Origin: a virus
Length of the DNA: 32,045 nucleotides
Direction: 5' to 3' (one strand)
Virus record (IMG/VR): IMGVR_UViG_3300035698_001486
Coordinates: 1-32,045 of that record
This document shows, in pieces, positions 8,175-16,345 of the stretch (position 1 is its first letter; every line of letters starts with the position of its first letter). Position numbers and translations under genes: made by a program. A model generated the notes under the pieces. That model saw nothing but the letters and a program-made list of their open reading frames with translations, was not told where the DNA came from and searched no databases.

Positions 8175-11156
8175 TTAGTTTTTATATTCCATAAATCCTT
8201 GATATAAACTTATAATATTATCGGCATCAGCACTTGCCCATTGTGCTGTAACTGTTACGTTCATACTTGCTGTTGTGTCTATGTCTGCAACTGCTGTTAA
8301 TCCGACTTCATCTCCAGTTGTATTAGGGTCTCCTATTCTCATATGAGCGTGGATTGCTCGTGTTCCATCAGTTTCTCCTACTGTCAAAGTTCTCTGCGTA
8401 CCATTAACATCAATATGCCATTCATCATCTGTAAGTGTTTTTGTATCTGTTTCTAATGTAACTTTTGTGACATCATTTATTTTAATTCGTATTGTTACTT
8501 CATCAGCAGCAGCAGCTCCACCATTTGAAACTATCCCATCACAATGAAACTTAAATACGTTCCCTGCACATAGACTGTTGGCTGGCATTATACCTGTCCA
8601 TATCAATGTTTCGGTTGTTCCTTCTTTGGCTGGGTCACCACTAACCGTCACAGTCGCTACTGCGACATCACTTGTTCTATCTATTGACCTTGCAGTTGCT
8701 ACATTTGTTATATAAGTTCTGCAACCATCATATTCTATTGCCCCAGCTTCAGGAGTAGTCAATAAAGTACCTGATGTCAGTTTAATAGGTGATGTACCTG
8801 CCGTAGCTGTACCTGCTCTTGGGAGTAATGTGGCAAGGGTTCTAATCCCAGTAGTAGCTTCTATATCTACATATCCATCAGCAAGACTATCTATATACTC
8901 ATTACCGTCTGTTTGAGTGAACTTTATCTTATCTGTAAATAAGACTGAGTTCATAGTCCCACCAGTAAGGGTAGTTGTTCCATCTGTAAGTGTACCAACA
9001 GTAACAGTACCCGAAAAATATCCATCTAACCATCGTAAACTACCCGACCCTAAATTATAATCATCATCTACATCGGGATAGAGATCAGCATCTATACCTA
9101 TATACTCATCAGCTAAATAAGCTGTGATCTGCAGACTAGAAGAAAAATCTTCTTTAGCAAATAAGACATAAACTTCATCATCAGCAGCATGGTCGAATAT
9201 AATTACACCGTCATAGGTACCAAGTCCATAGGGTACAGATATAACAGATGATTCTACCTTACCTGACAATATAGGTACATATATTGTGCCTAACTCTGCA
9301 CCACTCAAATCTAAGAACACCTCATCAGTTTGTAGATATGTACTCGTACCAGTAATAGTTTTAGTATCCCCAGTGAAGTTGAGTGTACCATTACCCCAAT
9401 CAATTATAGGGTTGTCTGTATCATGCCAAAATCTCAGGTAATCAAGGGGTTGTGTTACATCTTCAGAATAAATTCCAAATGTAGGATGAGTAGTTGTGTC
9501 CAGTGGAGATCTATTGGCATGATACAGATCTGCATATTCCATAATATTGAGATACCCACTACTTGTAGCAGCACCGCACACCAGCCCTATCTGAACATTA
9601 TCGTTACCTTCAGTTGACCAGAGGAAAGCACAATCGTTATCATCTCCCAGTACAAATTGCTTATCATCTTTCATCTTAAACCACATGTCAAAAGTTAATG
9701 CAGCATTGGTAGTTGTACCAAAAACTATTGTATCAGCAAAAGATTCAAAATCAAAGGTCATGTTCTCGTTATTAGTACCACCTACACCACCGAAAGTCAT
9801 TATCCCGCTTGCATCCGCAGTTGCAAAAATAGACCCTTGCGTTAGATACAATGCATCATGCACATTAATCGCACTCTCATCAACATCTGCGAAGAGATTG
9901 CTTATATACGAATCGCCAATGCGAGAATTAATTACTGCATAATTAGCTATAGTGGGTGTTCCTAGATATGTATTAGAAGTAATAGTATTATCCGTTCCTC
10001 CCGATTCCTGTACATGGTACCTCACTTTATTAGTTTCATCAGCTAGGAAGATATTGTTCTTTACTGTGTTATAATCCGCACCACCAGCACTGTTTAATCT
10101 CACATCTTCATATGTGGCATCAGTAGCTTGCCCATTATTTACAAACTGGTTATCATTTATAATATGATATTTTGCACCAGTCCATAAATAAACACCCTGC
10201 TTAGTATTCAGCGTTACCATATTATTACTTATATTAATATGCTCGGCATACGAGGTAAACACACCATATGCGTTACTCACTATTTCATTGCCTGTGACCA
10301 CGACATTGGCTATTACTTTCCCGCTTAGTCCTGCAACACCAACCCCACGTTCAGTATTGTTTCTAATAACATTTCCAGTTATGGTGACATATCCTGGGGG
10401 GTTAGTGGTGGAATGAGGATGCATTTCAACACCTACAAGGTTATCATGTAGGATGTTACCTGTAATAGTTATGTATTGCGAGCCATTATCTATCTCAACC
10501 CCTGCCCTAGTAATGCCCCCGTTGAAAGTATTGTTACGTGAGATATTCCCCACAACAGTTATATATTCAGATGTCTCACCTATAGCTATCCCATCATCAC
10601 CAGAGTTCTCTACGATATTGCCCTGTATAATACCATTAGTGCTAGTGTCGTAGCTGATACAATGTAAGTGTGTGTCCTTAACAAATAAACCCCTTACCGT
10701 GACGTTAGTGCTAGTGTCTATCTTCACCCCACACGAATCATGATGGTTAGTATGTGAGTTTATGCCCCCATCTAATGAAAAATTCTCTAATACAATATAA
10801 GATTTACCCGTAGCGTATATAATATTATCACTCGATCTAAACTGTGCCTCATCTGCTACAAGTTTTGTAGCAGTACCAACACCACTAAGCGTCAGATTCG
10901 ATACAAGTGTTATGGTAGCATTTATAGCGTATGTACCAGCAGGAAGTATAATCTTACCACCTTCCGCAGGAAGAGCGTCAATAGCTGCTTGAATACCAAC
11001 CCCCGATTGAGCATAAGTATTACCATCAACATAAAGAATCTTATTAGCACTCGGTATAGCTAAATCCCCAGTAAGAGGATCATTACTACAATCTAATCTT
11101 AAATATTGAGCATCCAACCATGCGGCTGATCTGACATTATCTATATTAATCGGCAC
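8175..11156 (-). CDS. Tailspike / tail fibre with right-handed beta-helix (polysaccharide-degrading type)
   Basis: A 993-aa protein. The start is GTG 11156 with AAGGAGAGA upstream, and it overlaps the preceding gene by 11 bases. Residues about 50-400 form a right-handed parallel beta-helix: an N-terminal cap (YAQSGVGIQAAIDALPAEGG), then regularly spaced coils such as YITVVGNISRNNTFNGG, YITITGNILHDN and VTITGNVIRNN, as in pectate-lyase and NosD-like folds and phage tailspike depolymerases. The middle (about 430-760) is a repetitive fibre shaft (DVDDDYNLGSGSLRWLDGYF is a common fibre motif). The last 200 residues look like a beta-sandwich trimerisation or receptor domain. It probably binds and may cleave surface glycan; active-site residues cannot be assigned from sequence alone. 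Confidence 0.88.
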   Translation of the reverse strand: MPINIDNVRSAAWLDAQYLRLDCSNDPLTGDLAIPSANKILYVDGNTYAQSGVGIQAAIDALPAEGGKIILPAGTYAINATITLVSNLTLSGVGTATKLVADEAQFRSSDNIIYATGKSYIVLENFSLDGGINSHTNHHDSCGVKIDTSTNVTVRGLFVKDTHLHCISYDTSTNGIIQGNIVENSGDDGIAIGETSEYITVVGNISRNNTFNGGITRAGVEIDNGSQYITITGNILHDNLVGVEMHPHSTTNPPGYVTITGNVIRNNTERGVGVAGLSGKVIANVVVTGNEIVSNAYGVFTSYAEHINISNNMVTLNTKQGVYLWTGAKYHIINDNQFVNNGQATDATYEDVRLNSAGGADYNTVKNNIFLADETNKVRYHVQESGGTDNTITSNTYLGTPTIANYAVINSRIGDSYISNLFADVDESAINVHDALYLTQGSIFATADASGIMTFGGVGGTNNENMTFDFESFADTIVFGTTTNAALTFDMWFKMKDDKQFVLGDDNDCAFLWSTEGNDNVQIGLVCGAATSSGYLNIMEYADLYHANRSPLDTTTHPTFGIYSEDVTQPLDYLRFWHDTDNPIIDWGNGTLNFTGDTKTITGTSTYLQTDEVFLDLSGAELGTIYVPILSGKVESSVISVPYGLGTYDGVIIFDHAADDEVYVLFAKEDFSSSLQITAYLADEYIGIDADLYPDVDDDYNLGSGSLRWLDGYFSGTVTVGTLTDGTTTLTGGTMNSVLFTDKIKFTQTDGNEYIDSLADGYVDIEATTGIRTLATLLPRAGTATAGTSPIKLTSGTLLTTPEAGAIEYDGCRTYITNVATARSIDRTSDVAVATVTVSGDPAKEGTTETLIWTGIMPANSLCAGNVFKFHCDGIVSNGGAAAADEVTIRIKINDVTKVTLETDTKTLTDDEWHIDVNGTQRTLTVGETDGTRAIHAHMRIGDPNTTGDEVGLTAVADIDTTASMNVTVTAQWASADADNIISLYQGFMEYKN

Positions 11157-11739
11157 TAGGTCTCTCCTTTTCTACATCTTTCCAAACAATACGTTCTTCT
11201 GTTCGCGTGACATATTCAACTTTATCTGCCTTAACTATCTGCTCCACTAGCTTATACTCCCTCAAAGTATCCAAGTGAACTTTAAGTTCTTTTAACTCCT
11301 GTGCTATTTGAGGAACCGTTTTCATAAGCTCCCGTACTAAATCCAAATCCTTAATTGTAGCTACCACATATTCCTTATCCCTAATAACAGGTCTTTCATA
11401 TGGTTTATCCATTAAAATAGGCTTCTCACATTCTACTTCTTTAGCTACATATTTAACAGTACCTTCAATTTTAGGCACGTACTTCGTAGTATCTTTTTCA
11501 ATCACGTTATATCTAACTGTATCTTGTTCTTTAGTATTATACTTAGTTTGCTCCAAATCCTTATTAACATATTTAATCTGTTCCTGGTCTTTCGTGACTA
11601 AATTAGGCACCTCAATCTTAACCTCTGTTGTGATAACTTTAACATCTGACACAACTAAAGCCTTAGGTAAACCCTTACTAATTTTAAAATCTAACTTAGG
11701 TAATTCCTGATTACCCCCACCACCTGTGCTAAATCCCAT
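11146..11739 (-). CDS. Structural protein with tandem decapeptide repeats
   Basis: A 197-aa protein with AGGAGGTAGGCG before ATG 11739. Residues 51-100 are five tandem ten-residue units of the form xx(E/D/G)(Q/T)x(K/R)Yxxx, for example EQIKYVNK, EQTKYNTK, DTVRYNVI, DTTKYVPK and GTVKYVAK. They are followed by charged, Pro-containing segments (EKPILMDKPYERPVIRDKEY), a Leu-rich helix (residues about 130-165) and a charged C-terminus. The repeats would give an extended beta or fibrous rod. It overlaps the tailspike gene directly downstream, so it may be a shaft, adaptor or chaperone for the spike. It is not a recognised family. Confidence 0.8.
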   Translation of the reverse strand: MGFSTGGGGNQELPKLDFKISKGLPKALVVSDVKVITTEVKIEVPNLVTKDQEQIKYVNKDLEQTKYNTKEQDTVRYNVIEKDTTKYVPKIEGTVKYVAKEVECEKPILMDKPYERPVIRDKEYVVATIKDLDLVRELMKTVPQIAQELKELKVHLDTLREYKLVEQIVKADKVEYVTRTEERIVWKDVEKERPSAD

Positions 11740-11750
11740 CGCCTACCTCC

Positions 11751-12134
11751 TTACCTAACTGCTTCAACTGTAGTATAAATTGTACCAGCCACACTGGCTG
11801 TATTATGATATATAAACCTAAGAGCCTCCCCAGGTTTAACCAACTCAAGTGATGCAAAGTCTAATCCTATAGAAACCCCACCACCTACAAAATAAACATT
11901 CTTAGCTAATGTTGACACAAAAATTCCACCTGACCCAGCAGTAGTATCCATATGAAACAAAGAAAACGAGTCACCTACACCCCATGTACTCGGGGTAACT
12001 GAAAATCCATTAACTGCAAAATCTTTTTTTGTTGGTACTATAGTCAACGTGTAATCTGCACTAGCACTGTTAATAGCTAATACATCTCCTTGATAGTAAC
12101 TTCCTCCATTCTTTACCCTCTTAGGTAATGCCAT
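11751..12134 (-). CDS. Small beta-rich virion protein
   Basis: A 127-aa protein with AAGGAGGCGAT before ATG 12134. The sequence is almost entirely predicted beta strands and turns (YTLTIVPTKKDFAVNGFSV, ALRFIYHNTASVAGTIYTT), with no membrane segment, cysteine pair or catalytic motif. It lies between the LamG-type adhesin and the repeat protein, in the receptor-binding part of the operon. A head or tail decoration role is plausible. I do not recognise the family. Confidence 0.75.
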   Translation of the reverse strand: MALPKRVKNGGSYYQGDVLAINSASADYTLTIVPTKKDFAVNGFSVTPSTWGVGDSFSLFHMDTTAGSGGIFVSTLAKNVYFVGGGVSIGLDFASLELVKPGEALRFIYHNTASVAGTIYTTVEAVR

Positions 12135-12143
12135 ATCGCCTCC

Positions 12144-13490
12144 TTATAATATATTATTTAATCTTTGGTGTTCTTTTTCTTCAAGTATTCTTGAGAAAAA
12201 AGCTATTGAAAAGATAGTACCATAAAAGTTTTTTGTGCCTTCACTATTAGAACCAATATAAAAACTAGTACCCCAAATTGGTGTAGTAAAATCATCATTT
12301 TCATTTGTGCCATCAGCTACACCATTAAAAAATCCAGCTATATTGGGATTTCCTGAAGCTTGCATAGAATATCCTAGTGTTAAAATATCATTAGCCGACC
12401 AAGCAGTATTAACTAAATCATTTACTGTAGATCCTGCAGTATCGGTTACATTACCAAATATTTCAACATCATCACTTCCATTATTAAATGAGACTCTTCT
12501 ATTTTTAGTATCAGTAGCTGTAATAAATACATCATCAGTAACAATAGTATCCGCAAATGATGGAGCAAGTTTAATAACCATTCCTTCAACAGCTGCTGTT
12601 CTATTACCACTTATAACATATTTTAATGTTTCAGCATTACGTGTAAGTTCTTCATCTGTAGTTGGTATAAATGATGTAGCATAAGAAGATTGTTCTATCT
12701 GTATACCTTCTATATATACTGTAGGAGTACCATTATCGCCCAATCGTATCCGCACCCCTACGTCTGTAACATCCCCAAAATCGTTAGTAAATGTTTCAGA
12801 ATACCTTACCCATGTATTCGCTACAGTAGTTACCCCTGTTAACATCTTATAAGTTGAATAATCATCGTCTAACTCTTGTATAGATACAGCAAATGTTTTA
12901 ATGCTATCAGCCTTTATCCAAAAAGAAACAGTATATTCTAATGCGTTAGTTAAGGAAATAGCAGTAACCGATGTGAACCTTAGATCTTGGGCAACACTTC
13001 CTGCATTAGTTATAACTATTTTTGCCGACCTACCATCCGAGAAAACAGTATCAGTACTAATACTATTGGTAGACGCTCCTGTGTCAGCGTGCACTAGATG
13101 CCACGAATTAGTAGTCTCATACCGTAAATAATCACCATCCCAATTACTGTCAGCATCAAATTTTCCATTCCTGAGTAAGTTTGTACTAGCTCCTTCAAGC
13201 ATTAACCCACCTTTACCATGACTCCATCTATTAAATCCAGTAGAATCATAATAACCAAATGATATTCTAGGATTATCAGAAGTCAAATCCAATTGAATAA
13301 TACCATTCTCATCAATATACATACCAGCACCAACTCTCGCAAATGTTGGAGTCTCTGAACCTCTAGATAATATGGGTTGAAGCATTTTATCTTTAATAGT
13401 AGCAGTATCACCATATCTAGCAAGAAAGGTACAGCTTCTCATGAGCTCTCTGTCTTTAAGTATTCTTACTGTTCTAGTATTCTGAGACAT
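12144..13490 (-). CDS. Adhesin-like virion protein with jelly-roll and LamG-like domains
   Basis: A 448-aa protein. The start is ATG 13490 because AGGAGG lies six bases before it. Reading from 13517 would place that site inside the gene. Residues about 100-280 look like a carbohydrate-binding jelly roll (LEGASTNLLRNGKFDADSNW, YTVSFWIKADSI, VYIEGIQIEQSSYATSFIPT). Residues about 290-448 resemble a concanavalin A/LamG fold, ending NFYGTIFSIAFFSRILEEKE. This pair is common in uncharacterised virion surface proteins of environmental phages and suggests glycan binding. A copy of the dispersed palindrome lies just upstream of its ribosome binding site. Confidence 0.82.
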   Translation of the reverse strand: MSQNTRTVRILKDRELMRSCTFLARYGDTATIKDKMLQPILSRGSETPTFARVGAGMYIDENGIIQLDLTSDNPRISFGYYDSTGFNRWSHGKGGLMLEGASTNLLRNGKFDADSNWDGDYLRYETTNSWHLVHADTGASTNSISTDTVFSDGRSAKIVITNAGSVAQDLRFTSVTAISLTNALEYTVSFWIKADSIKTFAVSIQELDDDYSTYKMLTGVTTVANTWVRYSETFTNDFGDVTDVGVRIRLGDNGTPTVYIEGIQIEQSSYATSFIPTTDEELTRNAETLKYVISGNRTAAVEGMVIKLAPSFADTIVTDDVFITATDTKNRRVSFNNGSDDVEIFGNVTDTAGSTVNDLVNTAWSANDILTLGYSMQASGNPNIAGFFNGVADGTNENDDFTTPIWGTSFYIGSNSEGTKNFYGTIFSIAFFSRILEEKEHQRLNNIL

Positions 13491-13507
13491 CTTAAACCTC
13501 CTCTTCC

Positions 13508-13530
13508 GTAAATTCAATTATTGAACTTAC
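13508..13530. repeat. Copy of the 23-bp dispersed palindrome
   Basis: Arms GTAAATTCAA and TTGAACTTAC with spacer TTA; one mismatch between the arms. It lies between the stop of the tail adaptor gene (13534-13536) and the ribosome binding site of the adhesin gene (about 13497-13502), so it would be a hairpin in the polycistronic mRNA or an operator in the DNA. Confidence 0.85.
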
Positions 13531-13533
13531 AAC

Positions 13534-14274
13534 TCATTCTGAAAACCCGTACAATGGATCACCACTTTCCCCATACGGATCTAACCAGGGTGTACCACTC
13601 TGCACCACGTCTAAGTTTCCAAACGCATCAGCCTGAGGTTCCCAATCAACATCACCTTCAACTCTCACCGAGTTCGTCAACTGCCCCAGAAACTTACTAA
13701 ACCAAAACTTCGCATCCTCATATTCCTGCAATCCCATATAAGTCTCAAACACCCCAGCTGTTGTTATCAACTGATCCTTCATTAAAAAATCAGACTCTTG
13801 AGTTCCTGTTGAAAATGCCGTAGCCCATTTGGGATACCTAACATATAACGTATACGCATCATTAGGTATCTTAAATAATTCAATTGCCCTAGCATATTTA
13901 ATATAAATCCTAGGTCTATCAGTAGCAAAGTTGGCAGGGCGAGGGAATCTTTTATCAAACTTTCGATAGCTCCACCTATCCAACTTCCAAGAATTCTCAC
14001 CATCTATTACCCTAATAGTATCAACATCCTTCCAGGTGGTGACACCAAGCAATGTATCAAGTGAGTAGCTTTTCTGACTGGCCACAGTGACGGCATCTTC
14101 CTTCAGCACATTCAACTCATCAAAGTTATAAAACCTCGCTATCCTCTCCTGTGCAAAGTTCAACCACCGTTGTACACGGGTTTCTAAAGTAGCTGAAGAC
14201 CTTGATAAAGCATCAGTACTCTTCCCAACCGTGTCTGCTATCTCAGTTATAAAATCATCCCTCGTCATTGCCAT
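13534..14274 (-). CDS. Head-tail adaptor / tail tubular protein
   Basis: A 246-aa protein with GGGAGG before ATG 14274. The N-terminal half is helical (FITEIADTVGKSTDAL, then ETRVQRWLNFAQERIARFYNFDEL). A beta-rich middle carries KSYSLDTLLGVTTWKDVDTIRVIDG, and later YTLYVRYPKWATAF. This is the pattern of the phage adaptor family (P22 gp4, T7 gp11 and related gp6-like proteins) that binds below the portal and starts the short tail. The position, downstream of the capsid genes and upstream of the receptor-binding genes, agrees. The length is within the usual 190-260 aa range. Assignment is by pattern, not by alignment. Confidence 0.75.
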   Translation of the reverse strand: MAMTRDDFITEIADTVGKSTDALSRSSATLETRVQRWLNFAQERIARFYNFDELNVLKEDAVTVASQKSYSLDTLLGVTTWKDVDTIRVIDGENSWKLDRWSYRKFDKRFPRPANFATDRPRIYIKYARAIELFKIPNDAYTLYVRYPKWATAFSTGTQESDFLMKDQLITTAGVFETYMGLQEYEDAKFWFSKFLGQLTNSVRVEGDVDWEPQADAFGNLDVVQSGTPWLDPYGESGDPLYGFSE

Positions 14275-14289
14275 CTTTGACCTCCCATG

Positions 14290-14523
14290 CTACGCATTAA
14301 TCTTAACCCAGGTTGTACTCGTGTCTGTGTTAATATAAGCATCCCCATTCGTCTCATCCCATGCTAGAGTACCCACAATCCCAGAAGTAACTGTTGCATT
14401 AGGACTTGCAGTTGTTACCATAATTTGCTTAAACGGATCTTTTGTACCATCAAATGCTTTATTTAATATCGCATGCTTAGCACCTACATTACTAAAACTT
14501 GTAACTTGACTATTATCAGCCAT
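14290..14523 (-). CDS. Small virion-region protein, unknown
   Basis: A 77-aa protein with AAGGGGAAA before ATG 14523. It ends GTLAWDETNGDAYINTDTSTTWVKINA, a short beta segment often found in phage fibre or decoration proteins where a strand pair displays a Trp-Val-Lys end. It sits between the glycosyltransferase gene, from which it is one base apart, and the adaptor gene. Function unknown; a small decoration protein is possible. Confidence 0.72.
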   Translation of the reverse strand: MADNSQVTSFSNVGAKHAILNKAFDGTKDPFKQIMVTTASPNATVTSGIVGTLAWDETNGDAYINTDTSTTWVKINA

Positions 14524-14524
14524 A

Positions 14525-15439
14525 TTATTTCCCCTTTTTTGTACCTTTCTTAATTAACTTCCCGACAGTATTTTCGCCTTCTTTTTCATAGAAGTCTATA
14601 TCATCAACACCCTTTTCCTTCAAAGCTTGTTCCGCTAGTTGTAGCTTATGTGTCATAAGAATTTCATGCTTCTTCATTTCCTCAGGAGTTAAATTAATAA
14701 CTTGATTATTAGCTTTCGCTGTATTATTAGCTATACCAACCTGAACTTGTGCTGGTTGATTATATCTCGTAATACCTCTATGATTTAACCAGACATCAAA
14801 ATGTGCATAAGGTTTGACTCCTTGATCCATTACTTTATCCATGAACCAACTATCAGTAGGTGCTTTCGTGTCACAAGTAAACCAAGGTTTCTCCAACTTT
14901 TTAAATAACTTAGTCTTAATCAAAGTGAAACCAAATGGTACAAGATCAACAGGTTGGATTCCCTTCCTCTGATCTACCGGTATTTCATATAACCTCGTTG
15001 GCCCTTTCAATGAAGGCTGGTCTGCGACTCTAGTGTTTGTATCATATCTCCTAAAAGCACACATAGAATGTGGAAATGTAGACGTAAACATTATACCCGA
15101 AATTACATCCTTATCCGCATCCAACAGCTTCAGTAGATCATTAGCATCAACATCATATATATCATCATCCATCAGCAACAAATGCGAACACCCGCTATTA
15201 ACAGCTAACTCAGCTAACATCTCCTCCGCTATGTGCACGGGCTTTCTGTAAATAAACTTAAACCCCACATGAAACTTTCTCCCACCAGTGTTATATGTCA
15301 TACAGGTTGTCCAAAAGTTTAAAAAACTCTCAGCAAACTCATGAGTCCAAGACAGAATAGGAACCCCTATAAGTACCTTAGGAATCTCTGCCTCTTTAAC
15401 TACTTTCTTCCTAACAACCTTTTTCTTTTTCTTCACCAT
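14525..15439 (-). CDS. Glycosyltransferase (GT-A, family 2-like) inside the capsid block
   Basis: A 304-aa protein. The start is ATG 15439 with AGGAGG eight bases upstream; the upstream ATG 15466 would enclose that site. A Lys/Arg-rich N-terminus (residues 2-15) precedes a Rossmann-like GT-A core: KVLIGVPILSWTHEFAESFL, then RKPVHIAEEML, then HLLLMDDDIYDVDANDLLKLL with the DxD-type metal and nucleotide-sugar motif at D91-D93, followed by DADKDVISGIMF. There is no signal peptide. It lies between capsid and tail genes, so it may glycosylate a virion protein during assembly. The acceptor is unknown. The basic N-terminus could bind nucleic acid or an acidic scaffold. Confidence 0.83.
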   Translation of the reverse strand: MVKKKKKVVRKKVVKEAEIPKVLIGVPILSWTHEFAESFLNFWTTCMTYNTGGRKFHVGFKFIYRKPVHIAEEMLAELAVNSGCSHLLLMDDDIYDVDANDLLKLLDADKDVISGIMFTSTFPHSMCAFRRYDTNTRVADQPSLKGPTRLYEIPVDQRKGIQPVDLVPFGFTLIKTKLFKKLEKPWFTCDTKAPTDSWFMDKVMDQGVKPYAHFDVWLNHRGITRYNQPAQVQVGIANNTAKANNQVINLTPEEMKKHEILMTHKLQLAEQALKEKGVDDIDFYEKEGENTVGKLIKKGTKKGK

Positions 15440-15473
15440 CTCGCTTCCTCCTTTTAATATCTTCAATTCTTAA

Positions 15474-15498
15474 GGAGGGAGACAACATGCCTCCCTCC
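15474..15498 (-). other. GC-rich hairpin between decoration and glycosyltransferase genes
   Basis: An 8-bp perfect stem (GGAGGGAG pairing with CTCCCTCC) encloses a 9-base loop. In the minus-strand transcript it is not followed by a U-run, so it is not a classic intrinsic terminator. It may stabilise the abundant capsid mRNA, mark a processing site, or reduce read-through into the glycosyltransferase gene. Confidence 0.55.
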
Positions 15499-15520
15499 CA
15501 AGTACCTAACACACACAACA

Positions 15521-16276
15521 TTACGGAGCTATCTGGACAAAAACAAAACCATACTGAGATGCCGTAACATCCATTAACGTATGACCAAGTATTGGTATTT
15601 CAACACCCGCTGAACTGTTATCAAAAGCAATACATTGCCCTGTAACATCAGCAACAATCATGTCACCTTTAGCTGCTTCACCACATTTCATATTAGCAGG
15701 TCCCCATGTTTGTAACCATAAATAATCTCCTGTAGTTACATCAATAGGCGCAACACCAATTGCTACCGTTGCAGCACCAGTCGTACACTGTTCAACCGCA
15801 AGGTATGGATTCTGCACTATAGAGTACTCTGCAGTTATATCTTCAAGAGTCTGCAATGGATCATACAGATAAAACGTACCATTACCTGCAGAACTAACAG
15901 CATCATTGTTCTTAATTCTATACATGTTACCTTCAGTTACTACATTTAAATAACCTTCAGCATATGTATCTTTCGCTATTGCAGCAGCACCATAGAAGGA
16001 AAATGTCTTACCTCCTGCAGCATCTGTACCACCACCAGTTGCTTCGAGCAACGTCATCTTTGCTTCACCTAACTCACCAGCACCTAGCCCAGTCAAACAC
16101 TTCGCATATCTGAAAACTCGATCTCCTACAACCTTCCTTGCTCCCAAGTCTGCCAACTGAACAGCTGAATTTTTATATATACTCTGCTCATTTGGTACAG
16201 TCTGCTGGTCACCTCTCCAATTGACTTTGCCCGAATCTTCCACCTCACCTTGATTTCTTACTGTTATATCAGCCAT
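15521..16276 (-). CDS. Putative capsid decoration protein
   Basis: A 251-aa protein with AAGGGGGATG before ATG 16276. It is beta-rich with an Ala/Gly-rich centre (AGGKTFSFYGAAAIAKDTYAEG, split by turns) and a C-terminal part (VEIPILGHTLMDVTASQYGFVFVQIAP) that resembles the beta-sandwich or beta-tulip ends of head decoration proteins. It is the first gene downstream of the major capsid protein, the usual place for decoration or capsid stabilising proteins. There is no enzymatic motif. Identification is by position and composition. Confidence 0.68.
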   Translation of the reverse strand: MADITVRNQGEVEDSGKVNWRGDQQTVPNEQSIYKNSAVQLADLGARKVVGDRVFRYAKCLTGLGAGELGEAKMTLLEATGGGTDAAGGKTFSFYGAAAIAKDTYAEGYLNVVTEGNMYRIKNNDAVSSAGNGTFYLYDPLQTLEDITAEYSIVQNPYLAVEQCTTGAATVAIGVAPIDVTTGDYLWLQTWGPANMKCGEAAKGDMIVADVTGQCIAFDNSSAGVEIPILGHTLMDVTASQYGFVFVQIAP

Positions 16277-16345
16277 ATCATCCCCCTTTTTGGTTTTTAG
16301 GCTACCTCAAGGAGCTCATTGGCTTGAGCCCCAAGAAGGATTAAA

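Noticed and set aside
12307-12684. Plus-strand frames inside the adhesin and tailspike genes (also 9423-9942 and 10453-10653)
   Set aside because: Antisense shadows of strongly coding minus-strand genes, caused by low stop density in the opposite strand.
16300-16330. Hairpin between major capsid and decoration genes (CTCAAG pairing with CTTGAG) as a terminator
   Set aside because: The stem is short (6 bp plus an interrupted GGCT/AGCC) and the minus-strand transcript continues with A residues rather than a U-run.
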